Positions 9,077 to 17,082 of a DNA stretch of 37,710 nt are shown one piece after another; position 1 is the first letter of the stretch; each line of letters opens with the position of its first letter. The notes below the pieces were generated by a model. It was given only the letters and a program-made list of their open reading frames with translations, was not told where the DNA came from and made no database searches. Source of the stretch: Candidatus Krumholzibacteriota bacterium (GTDB lineage: Bacteria; Krumholzibacteriota; Krumholzibacteriia; JACNKJ01). The stretch is taken from assembly GCA_016933175.1 (NCBI GenBank), contig JAFGBK010000007.1, positions 1 through 37,710 on the forward strand, written 5' to 3'. A program made the translations under genes and the position numbers.

Positions 9077-10066
9077 TTGAAGTACCTCGCATTCCTGGCA
9101 ATCCTGGCCCTCCTGCTGACGGCGCTGCCGCCCGGCGCGAACCGGGTGGACGACGCCGCGGCGGAAGGCGCCGGCGGCAACGAGACGGCGGTGGAGACGC
9201 CGCCGGCGCGGGAGCAGGACATCACCATCCTGCTGCCATTGCTCGAAGCCAAGGTCAGCCACGTCGACAGCACGGCGGACATGCGGGACCTGTTCCGCAC
9301 TCTCGCCGTGGCCCGCGGCTACCTGCAGCTCGGCCTCTACGAGGACGCCCGGGGCTGGTTCGAGCACCTGGCCGACATCGACCGCGACAGCCTCCTCACC
9401 GACGCCATCTTCGACGGCCGCCTGGCCAGCGCCGTGGGCCTGGGCAGCCTGGACAGCCTCGGCCTGCTCATGGACGAGTACGGGCAGGGGCTCGAGCGTC
9501 CCGATCCGGTCGTCATGGCGCGGGCCCTATCCCTGGTGGGCCGCGGCGGCCGGTGGGACGAGGCGGAGACCCTCGTCGACCGCGCCCTGACCTGCTACGG
9601 CGTCCGGCCGCCGGCGGAACTCGTCTACCTCAAGGGCCGCGTGCTCCGCCGCCAGGGCCGCCTGAGCGAGGCGGTCCAGCACTTCGAACGCCAGCTCAAC
9701 GCCATGCGCGTGCCCAGCGCCGTGGACAGCAGCCTGGTCGCGCAGCGCGCCCGCTTCATCCAGGGCGCCGCCGACTGCTCCTTCCTGCTCAACGACCGCC
9801 TGCACGCGCGGGCCCTCTACGGCCGCCTCCTGGGGGAGGACGATCCCTGGTACGCGGCCTGGGGCCGCTTCCAGCTGGCACAGCTCGACATGCTCGACAG
9901 CGCCTACGAGGAGGCCATGACGGGTTTCATCGGCGTGGCCGGCGACAGCATCGGGGCCCGCTTCTGCGATTGGGCCCAGGACCTGGCCGAGCACTGCGCC
10001 GTGATGCGCCAGTACCGGCAGTACCTCATCGACACGAGTCCGCGGCCCTTCCTCGCCGCGCCCTAG
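9077..10066 (+). CDS. Secreted TPR-like helical repeat protein, unknown function
   Basis: A 329-residue protein with an N-terminal signal sequence or anchor (KYLAFLAILALLLTALPPGA) followed by helical hairpins of the TPR kind: ARGYLQLGLYEDARGWFEHL, GRVLRRQGRLSEAVQHFERQ and LHARALYGRLLG. No enzymatic motif and no lipobox were seen. The TTG start at 9077 is preferred because it follows GGGGAGGCGG and begins right at the hydrophobic segment; the upstream in-frame extension lacks a ribosome site and would bury the signal. It heads the operon with the FlgN-like gene and flrB/flrC. Periplasmic TPR scaffolds occur in some flagellar systems, but I do not recognise a specific family. A role in assembly or sensing is inference. 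Confidence 0.75.
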   Translation: MKYLAFLAILALLLTALPPGANRVDDAAAEGAGGNETAVETPPAREQDITILLPLLEAKVSHVDSTADMRDLFRTLAVARGYLQLGLYEDARGWFEHLADIDRDSLLTDAIFDGRLASAVGLGSLDSLGLLMDEYGQGLERPDPVVMARALSLVGRGGRWDEAETLVDRALTCYGVRPPAELVYLKGRVLRRQGRLSEAVQHFERQLNAMRVPSAVDSSLVAQRARFIQGAADCSFLLNDRLHARALYGRLLGEDDPWYAAWGRFQLAQLDMLDSAYEEAMTGFIGVAGDSIGARFCDWAQDLAEHCAVMRQYRQYLIDTSPRPFLAAP

Positions 10067-10074
10067 GAGACGGC

Positions 10075-10500
10075 ATGCAGGCGACCTTGCAAAGGCTCAT
10101 CGACGTCTACCGGCGCGAGCGGGAGATCTACGGCCGCATCCGCGCGGAGGTGAGTCAGCACCGCCAGCTCATCGAGGCGGGGCGGCCCTACCGCGAGATC
10201 AACGAGGCCCTGACCGCCAAGCGGGACCTGCTCGGGGAGATCGAGCGCCTGGAGGCCGGCGTGCGCCGCGAGCAGGAGCTCTGGCGGCGGCACCGTCACG
10301 CCCTGGACGGACGCGAGGCGACCACCCTGATGCGCCTGCTGGCCGAGGTCACCGCCCTCGTGGAGGAGATCCTGGCGGCCGAGCGCGAGAACGAGGTCCT
10401 GCTCACCAGCCGCCGCCGGCTGGGCCCGCGTCCCGTCGTCAGCCGCGAGCGGGCGCTGGCCACCTACCGCTTCCAGAGCGGAGCGGAGGTCGAGCGATGA
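10075..10500 (+). CDS. Coiled-coil FlgN-like protein
   Basis: A 141-residue, all-helical, highly charged protein. Its first 25 residues (MQATLQRLIDVYRREREIYG) and a central long coiled coil resemble FlgN-type chaperones for the hook-filament junction proteins FlgK and FlgL, neither of which is in the window. The TSRRRLGPRPVVSRERALATYR tail has no family I can name. The ATG follows GGAGACGGC, eight bases after the TPR gene stop, and the end overlaps the next ATG (ATGA). The FlgN assignment rests on size, helix pattern and flagellar context only. Confidence 0.5.
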   Translation: MQATLQRLIDVYRREREIYGRIRAEVSQHRQLIEAGRPYREINEALTAKRDLLGEIERLEAGVRREQELWRRHRHALDGREATTLMRLLAEVTALVEEILAAERENEVLLTSRRRLGPRPVVSRERALATYRFQSGAEVER

Positions 10501-11207
10501 AGGCGGCCGTGCGCGAGACCGCCGAGCGCGTCGAGCCCGTGGCCGCCGTAGCCCGCTTCCTGGCCGGCTTCGCCCACCGGATCAAGAGCCCCTTGACCGG
10601 GGTGCGCGGGTACGGCGAGCTGATGGCCCGCGAGGACGACGGCGATCGTCGCCGCTACTGGGGGGAGCGCCTGGCGGGCGGCCTGGAGTCCCTGGACCGG
10701 ATCATCGAGGGCGCCCGGCGCTACCAGCTGCCCGGCGTCCTGGAGCGGCGCCATCTCTGCCTGGCGACCCTGGTGGAGGAGGCCTGGCGCCTGGCCCTGC
10801 AGGCGACGCCCGGCGCGGCGGCCAAGAACTGCCGCCTGGAGCTGAATCTGGATCCCGGCGCCGAGGCCCTGGTGGATCCCTTCCACTTCCGGAATCTGCT
10901 GGTGAACCTGCTGCAGAACGCCCTCGACGCCGCGCCCGCCGGCGGCTGCATCCGCGTGGATGCCCGCCCCGGCGAGCTGCTCGGCGTGGCCGACGCCGGG
11001 CCCGGCCTGGAGGGACTCGATCGCGAGGCGATCCTCACTCCCTTCTTCACGACCCGCCCCGATCGGGCGGGACTGGGCCTGCCGGTGGCGGCGGCGATCG
11101 CCGCCGCCCACGGCTTCACTCTGGACTGGCAAGAGCTGCGACCGACCGGCCTCCGCGCCCGGGTGCTCCGGGGGACGGGGCAACGACACCAAAGGAGCAC
11201 GTCTTGA
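10497..11207 (+). CDS. flrB: Minimal FlrB-like histidine kinase
   Basis: A soluble 236-residue kinase reduced to HisKA plus HATPase_c, predicted to phosphorylate the FlrC-like activator next to it. The H-box is FAHRIKSPLTGVRGY (His27), where the usual HExxNPL has become HRIKSPL. ATPase motifs: N-box NLLVNLLQNALDA, G1 ADAGPGLEG, F-box TPFFTTR, G2 AGLGLPVA. It has no PAS, GAF or membrane domain, unlike typical FlrB/FleS, which carry a PAS domain (about 350-400 residues), so the input must come from a partner protein or its short N-terminus. ATGA overlap with the previous gene and a TTGA overlap with the next indicate strict coupling. The name is by context; ntrB-like would be equally valid. Confidence 0.8.
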   Translation: MKAAVRETAERVEPVAAVARFLAGFAHRIKSPLTGVRGYGELMAREDDGDRRRYWGERLAGGLESLDRIIEGARRYQLPGVLERRHLCLATLVEEAWRLALQATPGAAAKNCRLELNLDPGAEALVDPFHFRNLLVNLLQNALDAAPAGGCIRVDARPGELLGVADAGPGLEGLDREAILTPFFTTRPDRAGLGLPVAAAIAAAHGFTLDWQELRPTGLRARVLRGTGQRHQRSTS

Positions 11208-12568
11208 GCGACAAACGCCGGCTGCTCGTCGTCGATGACGAGCGCGTCATGACCGATTTCCTCGGGGATATGCTGTCCGAGCGCTACGACGTCAGCACCA
11301 CCGCCTCCCTCCGGACCGCGCGCGACCTGATGGGGACGCGGGACTTCGATCTGGTGATCACGGATCTCCAGCTGGAGAAGGACGACAGCGGCATGTCCCT
11401 GGTGGACGAGTGCCGGGAGCGCGGGTTGCCCGTCGTCGTGATGACGGCCTACGCCTCGGTGGACCGCGCCGTGGAGGCCATGAAGCGGGGCGCCGTGGAC
11501 TTCCTGACCAAGCCCTTCGGCGGTCAGGAGATGGAGGCCGTCCTGCGCACGGCGTTGGATGGGCGCCGGTCCGGCCGCCGCGGCCTGGCGGAGTTCAGCC
11601 GCCTGCAGACGGGGCCGCGCCGTCTGGTCCTCGGCCGCAGCGAGGCCATGCGCCGCGTCATGGAGATGGTGGAGGCCGTGGCCACGACGCGGGCGACCGT
11701 CATGCTCACGGGCGAGAGCGGCACCGGCAAGGAGATGGTGGCCGCCGCCCTCCATGCCATGAGCCGCCGGGCGGGCGGCCCCTTCATCAAGGTCAACTGC
11801 GCGGCCATCACCGACACCTTGCTGGAGAGCACGCTCTTCGGGCACGAGAAGGGCGCCTTCACGGGCGCCATCAAGCGGACGGCGGGCAAGTTCGAGCTGG
11901 CCAACGGCGGCACGCTGCTCCTGGACGAGATCAGCGAGATGAAGCAGGAGCTGCAGAGCAAGCTGCTGCGCGTCCTCCAGGAGCGCGAGTTCGAGCTGGT
12001 GGGGGGGACGACGACGCTGCCGGTGGACGTGCGCATCGTCGCCACCTCCAATCGGAACATCAAGGAGGAGGTTCGCAAGGGGAACTTCCGCGAGGACCTC
12101 TACTTCCGGCTCAACGTGGTGCCGGTGCACGTGCCGCCCCTGCGCGAGCGCCGCGAGGACATTCCCGACCTGACGGCCCATTTCATCCGCCTGTCGGCCA
12201 TCGAGAACGGCGTGCCCGAGCCCCAGCTGCCGCCCGCCTTGCTCGCCGAGCTGATGCGGCTGCCCTGGCCGGGCAACGTGCGCCAGCTCCAGAACACGGT
12301 GGAGCGCGCGGTGGTGCTGGCGCGCGGCGAGCAGCTCGCGCTCGATGACTTCCTGCTCGAGGAGGAGGTCCTGCGCGCGGCCGACGCGGCGCCGAGCTTC
12401 GACCAGGACATGACCCTCAAGGAGATGGAGAAGCGCATGATCCTCGCCACCCTGTCGCGGTTCCGCGAGAACCGCACCCAGGCGGCGCGGCACCTCGGGA
12501 TCAGCGTGCGCACGCTCCGCAACAAGCTGAACCTCTACCGGCAGCAGAGCCGGAGCGCGACGGCCTAG
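11204..12568 (+). CDS. flrC: FlrC/FleR-like sigma-54 flagellar activator
   Basis: A response regulator predicted to switch on sigma-54 promoters for basal body and hook genes. Domains in 454 residues: receiver (acceptor Asp54 in [11 protein letters not shown], conserved MTAY and KPF), AAA+ with Walker A GESGTGKE, canonical GAFTGA (217-222), Walker [13 protein letters not shown] and YFRLNVVPV, then a Fis-type helix-turn-helix ([20 protein letters not shown]). The TTG start is supported by AAAGGAG seven bases upstream and by overlap with the kinase stop. Immediately followed by flgB, as flrC-type genes often sit beside the flgB/fliE operon in polar flagellates. Unlike the activator at 7452, its sigma-54 loop is standard. 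Confidence 0.88.
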   Translation: MSDKRRLLVVDDERVMTDFLGDMLSERYDVSTTASLRTARDLMGTRDFDLVITDLQLEKDDSGMSLVDECRERGLPVVVMTAYASVDRAVEAMKRGAVDFLTKPFGGQEMEAVLRTALDGRRSGRRGLAEFSRLQTGPRRLVLGRSEAMRRVMEMVEAVATTRATVMLTGESGTGKEMVAAALHAMSRRAGGPFIKVNCAAITDTLLESTLFGHEKGAFTGAIKRTAGKFELANGGTLLLDEISEMKQELQSKLLRVLQEREFELVGGTTTLPVDVRIVATSNRNIKEEVRKGNFREDLYFRLNVVPVHVPPLRERREDIPDLTAHFIRLSAIENGVPEPQLPPALLAELMRLPWPGNVRQLQNTVERAVVLARGEQLALDDFLLEEEVLRAADAAPSFDQDMTLKEMEKRMILATLSRFRENRTQAARHLGISVRTLRNKLNLYRQQSRSATA

Positions 12569-12577
12569 GAGGGCGCC

Positions 12578-12988
12578 GTGGCCAAGGGAATCTTCAACGA
12601 CCTGGACCTGCTCAAGCGCAGCCTCGACGCCTACGCGCTGCGCCAGCGGGTCATCGCCGAGAACATCGCCCACGTGGAGACGCCGGGCTACCGCGCGCGC
12701 AGTGTCGCCTTCGAGGAGCTGCTCCGGGCGGCCGCGGGCGACGAGGACGGCGCGCCCCTGCGGCGCAGCCAGGCCGGCCACATGCCGGCGCCCGGCGCCG
12801 CCCTGCCGGCGGCGCGCGTTCAGGAAACCGCGGAGCGGGCCCTGGACAACGGCACCAACGACGTGAACCTCGACCTCGAGATGGCGGCCCTGGCCGAGAC
12901 CAGCCTGCGCCACAAGATGGCGAGCCGCATCCTCGCGCTGCGCTTCCAGGGGATCCGCAGCGCCATCCGCGGCCGCGGCGGCGCCTGA
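12578..12988 (+). CDS. flgB: Flagellar proximal rod protein FlgB
   Basis: Proximal rod subunit, exported and assembled on the MS ring. 136 residues, the normal length. The N-terminal helix LKRSLDAYALRQRVIAENIA followed by HVETPGYRARSVAFEELL is the rod-family signature (xxNIANxxTPGY). C-terminal NDVNLDLEMAALAETSLRHK matches the FlgB D0 helix. The GTG start has TAGGAGGGC upstream, 9 bp after flrC. It begins the structural run flgB-flgC-fliE-fliF. Confidence 0.95.
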   Translation: MAKGIFNDLDLLKRSLDAYALRQRVIAENIAHVETPGYRARSVAFEELLRAAAGDEDGAPLRRSQAGHMPAPGAALPAARVQETAERALDNGTNDVNLDLEMAALAETSLRHKMASRILALRFQGIRSAIRGRGGA

Positions 12989-12999
12989 GGAGACGGACC

Positions 13000-13506
13000 A
13001 TGAGTGACGGCATCTTCACGAGTTTCCGGGTGAGCGCCATGGGCCTGCGCGCCCAGCGCGTGCGCCTGGACGTGGCGGCCGAGAACCTGGCGAACCTGGA
13101 GACCACGCGCACCGCGGCGGGTGGGCCCTACCGGCCCCAGGTCGCCGTCATGGAGATGGGCCGCGGCACGCCGCAGCGACTGGGCGCGCTGCCCAGCGGG
13201 ACCGTTTCCTTCCGCGAGCTGCTGGCGACGCGGGAACGCCACCTGGCGGCCAGCGCCGCGCCGCCGGCCCCCGCGCCGGCGCCGGGCCCTCCGCTCACGG
13301 TCAGCGTGGTCGAGCGCGCGGAGCCCTTCGTCAGCGAGTACCAGCCCGACCACCCGGACGCGGACGAGGATGGCATGCTCCTGCGGCCCAACGTGGATCC
13401 CATCCAGGAGATGATGACGCTCATCAAGGCCACGCGGGCCTATGAAGCCAACGCCACCGCCCTGGACGCGGCCAAGGAGATGCTCGGCCGCGCCCTGGAG
13501 ATCTAA
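13000..13506 (+). CDS. flgC: Flagellar proximal rod protein FlgC
   Basis: Proximal rod subunit. N-terminal FTSFRVSAMGLRAQRVRLDV then AENLANLETTRTAAGGPYR is the rod-protein signature, and C-terminal VDPIQEMMTLIKATRAYEAN is the diagnostic FlgC terminus. At 168 residues it is slightly longer than the usual 135-150, owing to a Pro/Ala-rich insert (APPAPAPAPGPPL at about 88-100) in the middle. Good ribosome site (GAGGAGACGG) upstream of the ATG. Confidence 0.95.
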   Translation: MSDGIFTSFRVSAMGLRAQRVRLDVAAENLANLETTRTAAGGPYRPQVAVMEMGRGTPQRLGALPSGTVSFRELLATRERHLAASAAPPAPAPAPGPPLTVSVVERAEPFVSEYQPDHPDADEDGMLLRPNVDPIQEMMTLIKATRAYEANATALDAAKEMLGRALEI

Positions 13507-13516
13507 GGAGTAGAGC

Positions 13517-13819
13517 GTGAACGACATCCGCACTCGCCCCCTGATGACCCACAACCTGCTGCGCGCCTACGGCGCCAAGCCCGCGGCCGAGCCGCGCCAG
13601 GGCGGCTTCGGCGCGCTGCTCGAGCAGACGCTCCAGCGGGTCAACGAGAAGCAGCAGGCGGCCGGCCTGGCCGTCGATCAGGCCATCCGCGGTGAGGCCC
13701 AGGACCTCCACCGGGTCATGATCGCCCAGGAGGAGGCCTCCATCACCTTCGAGCTGATGATGGAGGTCCGCAACAAGCTGCTCGAGGCCTACCAGCAGAT
13801 CATGCAGATGCAGGTCTAG
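13517..13819 (+). CDS. fliE: Flagellar MS ring-rod junction protein FliE
   Basis: FliE joins the MS ring to the rod and is among the first exported proteins. 100 residues, normal length. C-terminal VMIAQEEASITFELMMEVRN then KLLEAYQQIMQMQV matches the FliE family (sf.lm.qvRnKlv.AYqeimrM). The GTG start follows TAAGGAG. Located in the conserved flgB-flgC-fliE-fliF order. Confidence 0.95.
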   Translation: MNDIRTRPLMTHNLLRAYGAKPAAEPRQGGFGALLEQTLQRVNEKQQAAGLAVDQAIRGEAQDLHRVMIAQEEASITFELMMEVRNKLLEAYQQIMQMQV

Positions 13820-13838
13820 CGGAAACGGGTGAAGGCAC

Positions 13839-15362
13839 ATGGCTGACGTTATCAAGCGATTCGGCGACCTCTGGAACCAGATGGCCCTGAGCCAGCGGCT
13901 CATCCTGGTGTCCCTGGTGGGGGCGATCCTCATCACGCTGCTGCTCTTCTTCGCCTGGCTGGGGCGGGAGGACTACACCCTGCTCTACTCCAATCTCGCG
14001 CCCGAGGACGCGGCGCGGGTCATCGAGGTGCTCCAGAAGAACAGCGTGGACTACCGGATCACTGGCGGCGGCAGCGGCGTGATGGTCCCGGCCGCCCGGG
14101 TGGGCGAGATGAAGGTGCTCCTGGCCGGCGAGGGGCTGCCCGCCGGCGGCCTGACCGGTTACGAGCTCTTCGACGACCAGGGCCTGGGCGTGAGCGAATT
14201 CACCCAGAACGTCAACTACCGGCGCGCCCAGGAGGGCGAGCTGGCGCGCAGCATCGGCACCATCAAGGGCGTCGAGAAGGCCCGCGTGCACCTGGTGATC
14301 CCCAAGCCGTCCCTGTTCAAGGAAGACCGCCGCCCGCCCAGCGCCAGCGTCGTGCTGAACCTGGCGCGCCCCGGCGACCTGCGCCCCGATCAGGTGCAGG
14401 CCGTCCAGCGGCTGGTGGCGAGCAGCGTCGAGGGGCTGGCGCCCGAGCAGGTCACGATCCTCGACAGCTTCGGGAACCTTCTCTCGCGCGATGCCTTCGG
14501 CGAGGCCGGCGGGCTGAGCACGGCCCAGCTCGAGCTGCGCCAGCAGGTGGAGTCCTATCTGGCCCGCAAGGCCCAGAGCACCCTCGAGAGCGTGCTCGGC
14601 CCCGGCGCGGCCTTGGTGCGCGTGAACACGGAGCTGGACTTCGAGCAGGTGGAGCGGACCCGCGAGGTGGTGGATCCGGAGATCTCGGCCGTCCTCAGCG
14701 AGAACCGCAGCCAGAGCCAGCGCGAGAGCGACGGCGAGACCACGGAGTCCAGCACCGTCAATTACGAGTTCAACCGCCTGGTGGAGAGCATCGTCGGCGC
14801 CACGGGCGGCGTCGAGAAGATCGCGGTGGCCGTGCTCATCGACGGGACCTACCGCGAGGAGGATGGGGAGACGACCTACGTGCCGCGCAGCCCCCAGGAG
14901 CTCGAGGGCTATCGCAAGATCGTCGAGAACATCGTCGGCTTCGACGCCGACCGGGGTGACCGCATCGAGGTGCTCAATGTCCAGTTCACGGACGCGACGC
15001 CGCTGGTGCAGGACGGCGGCCTGTTCGGCGGCGGCCTGATGCAGAAGGTGCCCTCCCTCCTCAACCGCGCGCTCTTCGTGGTGGCCCTCCTCTTCCTGCT
15101 GGTCACCTTCCGGAAGATGGCGAGCCAGCTCGTCGAGAACATCTCCAAGGCGCCGGTCGCCGCGCCGGCGCCGACGGCGGAGGAGACCCAAGCGGCGGGC
15201 ATGGAGCGGAAGCCCGTCAGCCTGGACGGGCTCATCGATCATTCCAAGAAGGACGAGGCCGATCAGTACATGCAGATGGAGGAGCAGGCCAAGGCCCTGG
15301 CCCTGGACAGGCCCGAGGACATCGCCCAGCTCGTCCGCACGTGGATCTACTCGAAGGGTTGA
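13839..15362 (+). CDS. fliF: Flagellar MS-ring protein FliF
   Basis: FliF builds the MS ring in the inner membrane, the platform for rod, export gate and C ring. 507 residues with one membrane segment near 20-45 (LVSLVGAILITLLLFFAWL), the YscJ/FliF domains (LLYSNLAPEDAARVIEVLQK, ARVHLVIPKPSLFKEDRRPP), and a second membrane segment near 405-425 (ALFVVALLFLLVTFRK). The extreme C-terminus (ALDRPEDIAQLVRTWIYSKG) is the FliG-binding tail (consensus nP..vA.liR.Wl). The length is a little below the usual 530-570. Four bases separate it from fliG. Confidence 0.97.
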   Translation: MADVIKRFGDLWNQMALSQRLILVSLVGAILITLLLFFAWLGREDYTLLYSNLAPEDAARVIEVLQKNSVDYRITGGGSGVMVPAARVGEMKVLLAGEGLPAGGLTGYELFDDQGLGVSEFTQNVNYRRAQEGELARSIGTIKGVEKARVHLVIPKPSLFKEDRRPPSASVVLNLARPGDLRPDQVQAVQRLVASSVEGLAPEQVTILDSFGNLLSRDAFGEAGGLSTAQLELRQQVESYLARKAQSTLESVLGPGAALVRVNTELDFEQVERTREVVDPEISAVLSENRSQSQRESDGETTESSTVNYEFNRLVESIVGATGGVEKIAVAVLIDGTYREEDGETTYVPRSPQELEGYRKIVENIVGFDADRGDRIEVLNVQFTDATPLVQDGGLFGGGLMQKVPSLLNRALFVVALLFLLVTFRKMASQLVENISKAPVAAPAPTAEETQAAGMERKPVSLDGLIDHSKKDEADQYMQMEEQAKALALDRPEDIAQLVRTWIYSKG

Positions 15363-15365
15363 GGC

Positions 15366-16448
15366 ATGGCGAAGCAGACGACGGCAGAGCCCAGTGAGGC
15401 GGCGGCCCCGACCAGGGCCGCGCACGGCAAGAAGAAGGAGTCCGTGCTGCCCGGCGTCCACCGCGCCGCCCAGCTGCTCATCGCGCTGGGCGCGGAGGCC
15501 GCCGCGGCGATCTCGGGCCACCTCAGCGATTCGGAGCTGGAAGAGATCTCGGCCGAGATCGTCGCGCTGGGCAGCATCTCGCCCGGGGACAAGCGAGCGG
15601 TCATCAAGGAGTTCTATGCGACCGCCATGGCGCGCGAGTACATCGCCCAGGGCGGCGAGGACTACGCGCGGGAAATGCTGATCAACAGCCTCGGCGAGCG
15701 CAAGGCCAAGGCCATCATGGCGCGCTTCCGCGGCCTGACCGACAGCAGCGCCTTTTCGATCCTCAGCAACGTGGACGCGCCCAGCATCACCAACTTTCTC
15801 AAGAAGGAGCACCCGCAGACCATCGCCCTGGTCCTCAGCTCCCTGTCCACCAGCCAGGCGGCGCAGATCCTGACGCAGCTGCCCGAGGACGTCCGCACCA
15901 CCGTCGCCTACCGCATGGCCACCATCGAGCGGCCGAGCCCGGAGGTCATCGGCGAGATCCGCGGCGTGCTCGGCGACTACATCGACACCAACTTCCAGGA
16001 CCTGGGCATGAAGTTCGGGGGCACGACGCACGTCGCCGAAACCTTCAACGAGATCGAGCAGAGCGTCTGGAAGGGGATCCTCGACCAGATCGAGGAGGAG
16101 GATCCGAAGATCGCCGAGGAGATCAAGACCCAGATGTTCACCTTCGCCGATCTGGTGCTCCTGGACAACAAGTCCATCCAGTCGGTGCTCAAGGAGGTCG
16201 ACAGCAAGGATCTCGCCCTGGCGCTCAAGGGCGCCGCGGCGGAGGTCCGGGACCTCATCTTCCGGAACATGTCCAAGCGCGCGATGACCGCCATCAAGGA
16301 GGAGATGGAATACATGGGCGCCGTGCGCGTGAGCGAGGTGGAGGGCGCCCAGGCGCGCATCATCGAGGTGGTGCGCAACCTGGACGCCGAGGGCGCCATC
16401 TACATCGAGGGCCGCGGCGGAGGCAAGCAGGATGGCATCATCGAGTAG
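15366..16448 (+). CDS. fliG: Flagellar motor switch protein FliG
   Basis: Rotor switch protein at the top of the C ring, contacting FliF, FliM and the stator. 360 residues with an extra Lys/Ala-rich N-terminal tail of about 30 residues before the FliG_N domain (AAQLLIALGAEAAAAISGHL). The middle domain has the FliM-binding EHPQ motif (KKEHPQTIALVLS), and the C-terminal torque domain has LLDNKSIQSVLKEVDSKDLA and NMSKRAMTAIKEEMEYMG. The stop lies 17 bases inside fliH, a coupled overlap. Confidence 0.97.
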   Translation: MAKQTTAEPSEAAAPTRAAHGKKKESVLPGVHRAAQLLIALGAEAAAAISGHLSDSELEEISAEIVALGSISPGDKRAVIKEFYATAMAREYIAQGGEDYAREMLINSLGERKAKAIMARFRGLTDSSAFSILSNVDAPSITNFLKKEHPQTIALVLSSLSTSQAAQILTQLPEDVRTTVAYRMATIERPSPEVIGEIRGVLGDYIDTNFQDLGMKFGGTTHVAETFNEIEQSVWKGILDQIEEEDPKIAEEIKTQMFTFADLVLLDNKSIQSVLKEVDSKDLALALKGAAAEVRDLIFRNMSKRAMTAIKEEMEYMGAVRVSEVEGAQARIIEVVRNLDAEGAIYIEGRGGGKQDGIIE

Positions 16449-17082
16449 CGGCCCCACGGCCGTCACGGCGCCCGACCTGGAGGATTTCGCCGACATCGGC
16501 GTCGCCTCCCGCATGGAGGCGCTCAGCCGCGATCCGGCCTTTCCCCGCCTGCGCGAGCGCATCCGGGACGAGGCCTACGCCCGGGGCCGGGCCGACGCCA
16601 TGGCCGAGGCGGACGCCGCCCGCGAGCGGATGGTCCGCGACGAGATCGAGCGCGTCGAGGCGCTGCTCGCCGAGCTGGCCGCCGCGCGCGCCGAGATGAT
16701 GCGGCGCAGCGAGGAGGAGCTCCTGCAGCTCGCCGTCGCCCTGGCGCGGCGCGTGATCCGCGTCCAGGTGGCCACCGACGAAGGCCTGCTCCTGGGCAAG
16801 CTGGTCGACTGCCTGGGGCAGGTGGAGCGATCGGCCTCCTACCACATCCGCGTCAATCCCGGTCAGTACGCGGCCCTCGAGGCGCTTCTGGAGCACGTCC
16901 AGGCCGACATCTTCGCGGGCAGCCCCTTCCGCATCCTGCCGGACGAGCGCGTCACGCGCGGCGGCCTGATCATCGAGGGCGACCGCACGCGCCTCGAATC
17001 CATCTGCGAAGAGGAGCTGGAGCGCCTCGAAGAGGAGCTCTTCCGCCTCCACCGGGAGCAGGAGGCGGACGATGGACTTTGA
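16432..17082 (+). CDS. fliH: Flagellar assembly protein FliH
   Basis: FliH holds the export ATPase FliI in an inactive or docking complex and links it to the C ring. 216 residues: a variable N-terminus, a central Ala/Glu/Arg-rich helical region (ARGRADAMAEADAARERMVR), and a C-terminal FliH/V-ATPase-E-like domain (LLQLAVALARRVIRVQVATD; HIRVNPGQYAALEALL). It overlaps fliG by 17 bp and fliI by 11 bp, the usual tight arrangement. Confidence 0.92.
   Translation: MASSSSGPTAVTAPDLEDFADIGVASRMEALSRDPAFPRLRERIRDEAYARGRADAMAEADAARERMVRDEIERVEALLAELAAARAEMMRRSEEELLQLAVALARRVIRVQVATDEGLLLGKLVDCLGQVERSASYHIRVNPGQYAALEALLEHVQADIFAGSPFRILPDERVTRGGLIIEGDRTRLESICEEELERLEEELFRLHREQEADDGL

Noticed and set aside
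16432-16448. Frameshift at the fliG/fliH junction
   Set aside because: The 17-bp overlap is a normal coupled overlap; both proteins are complete at their ends.
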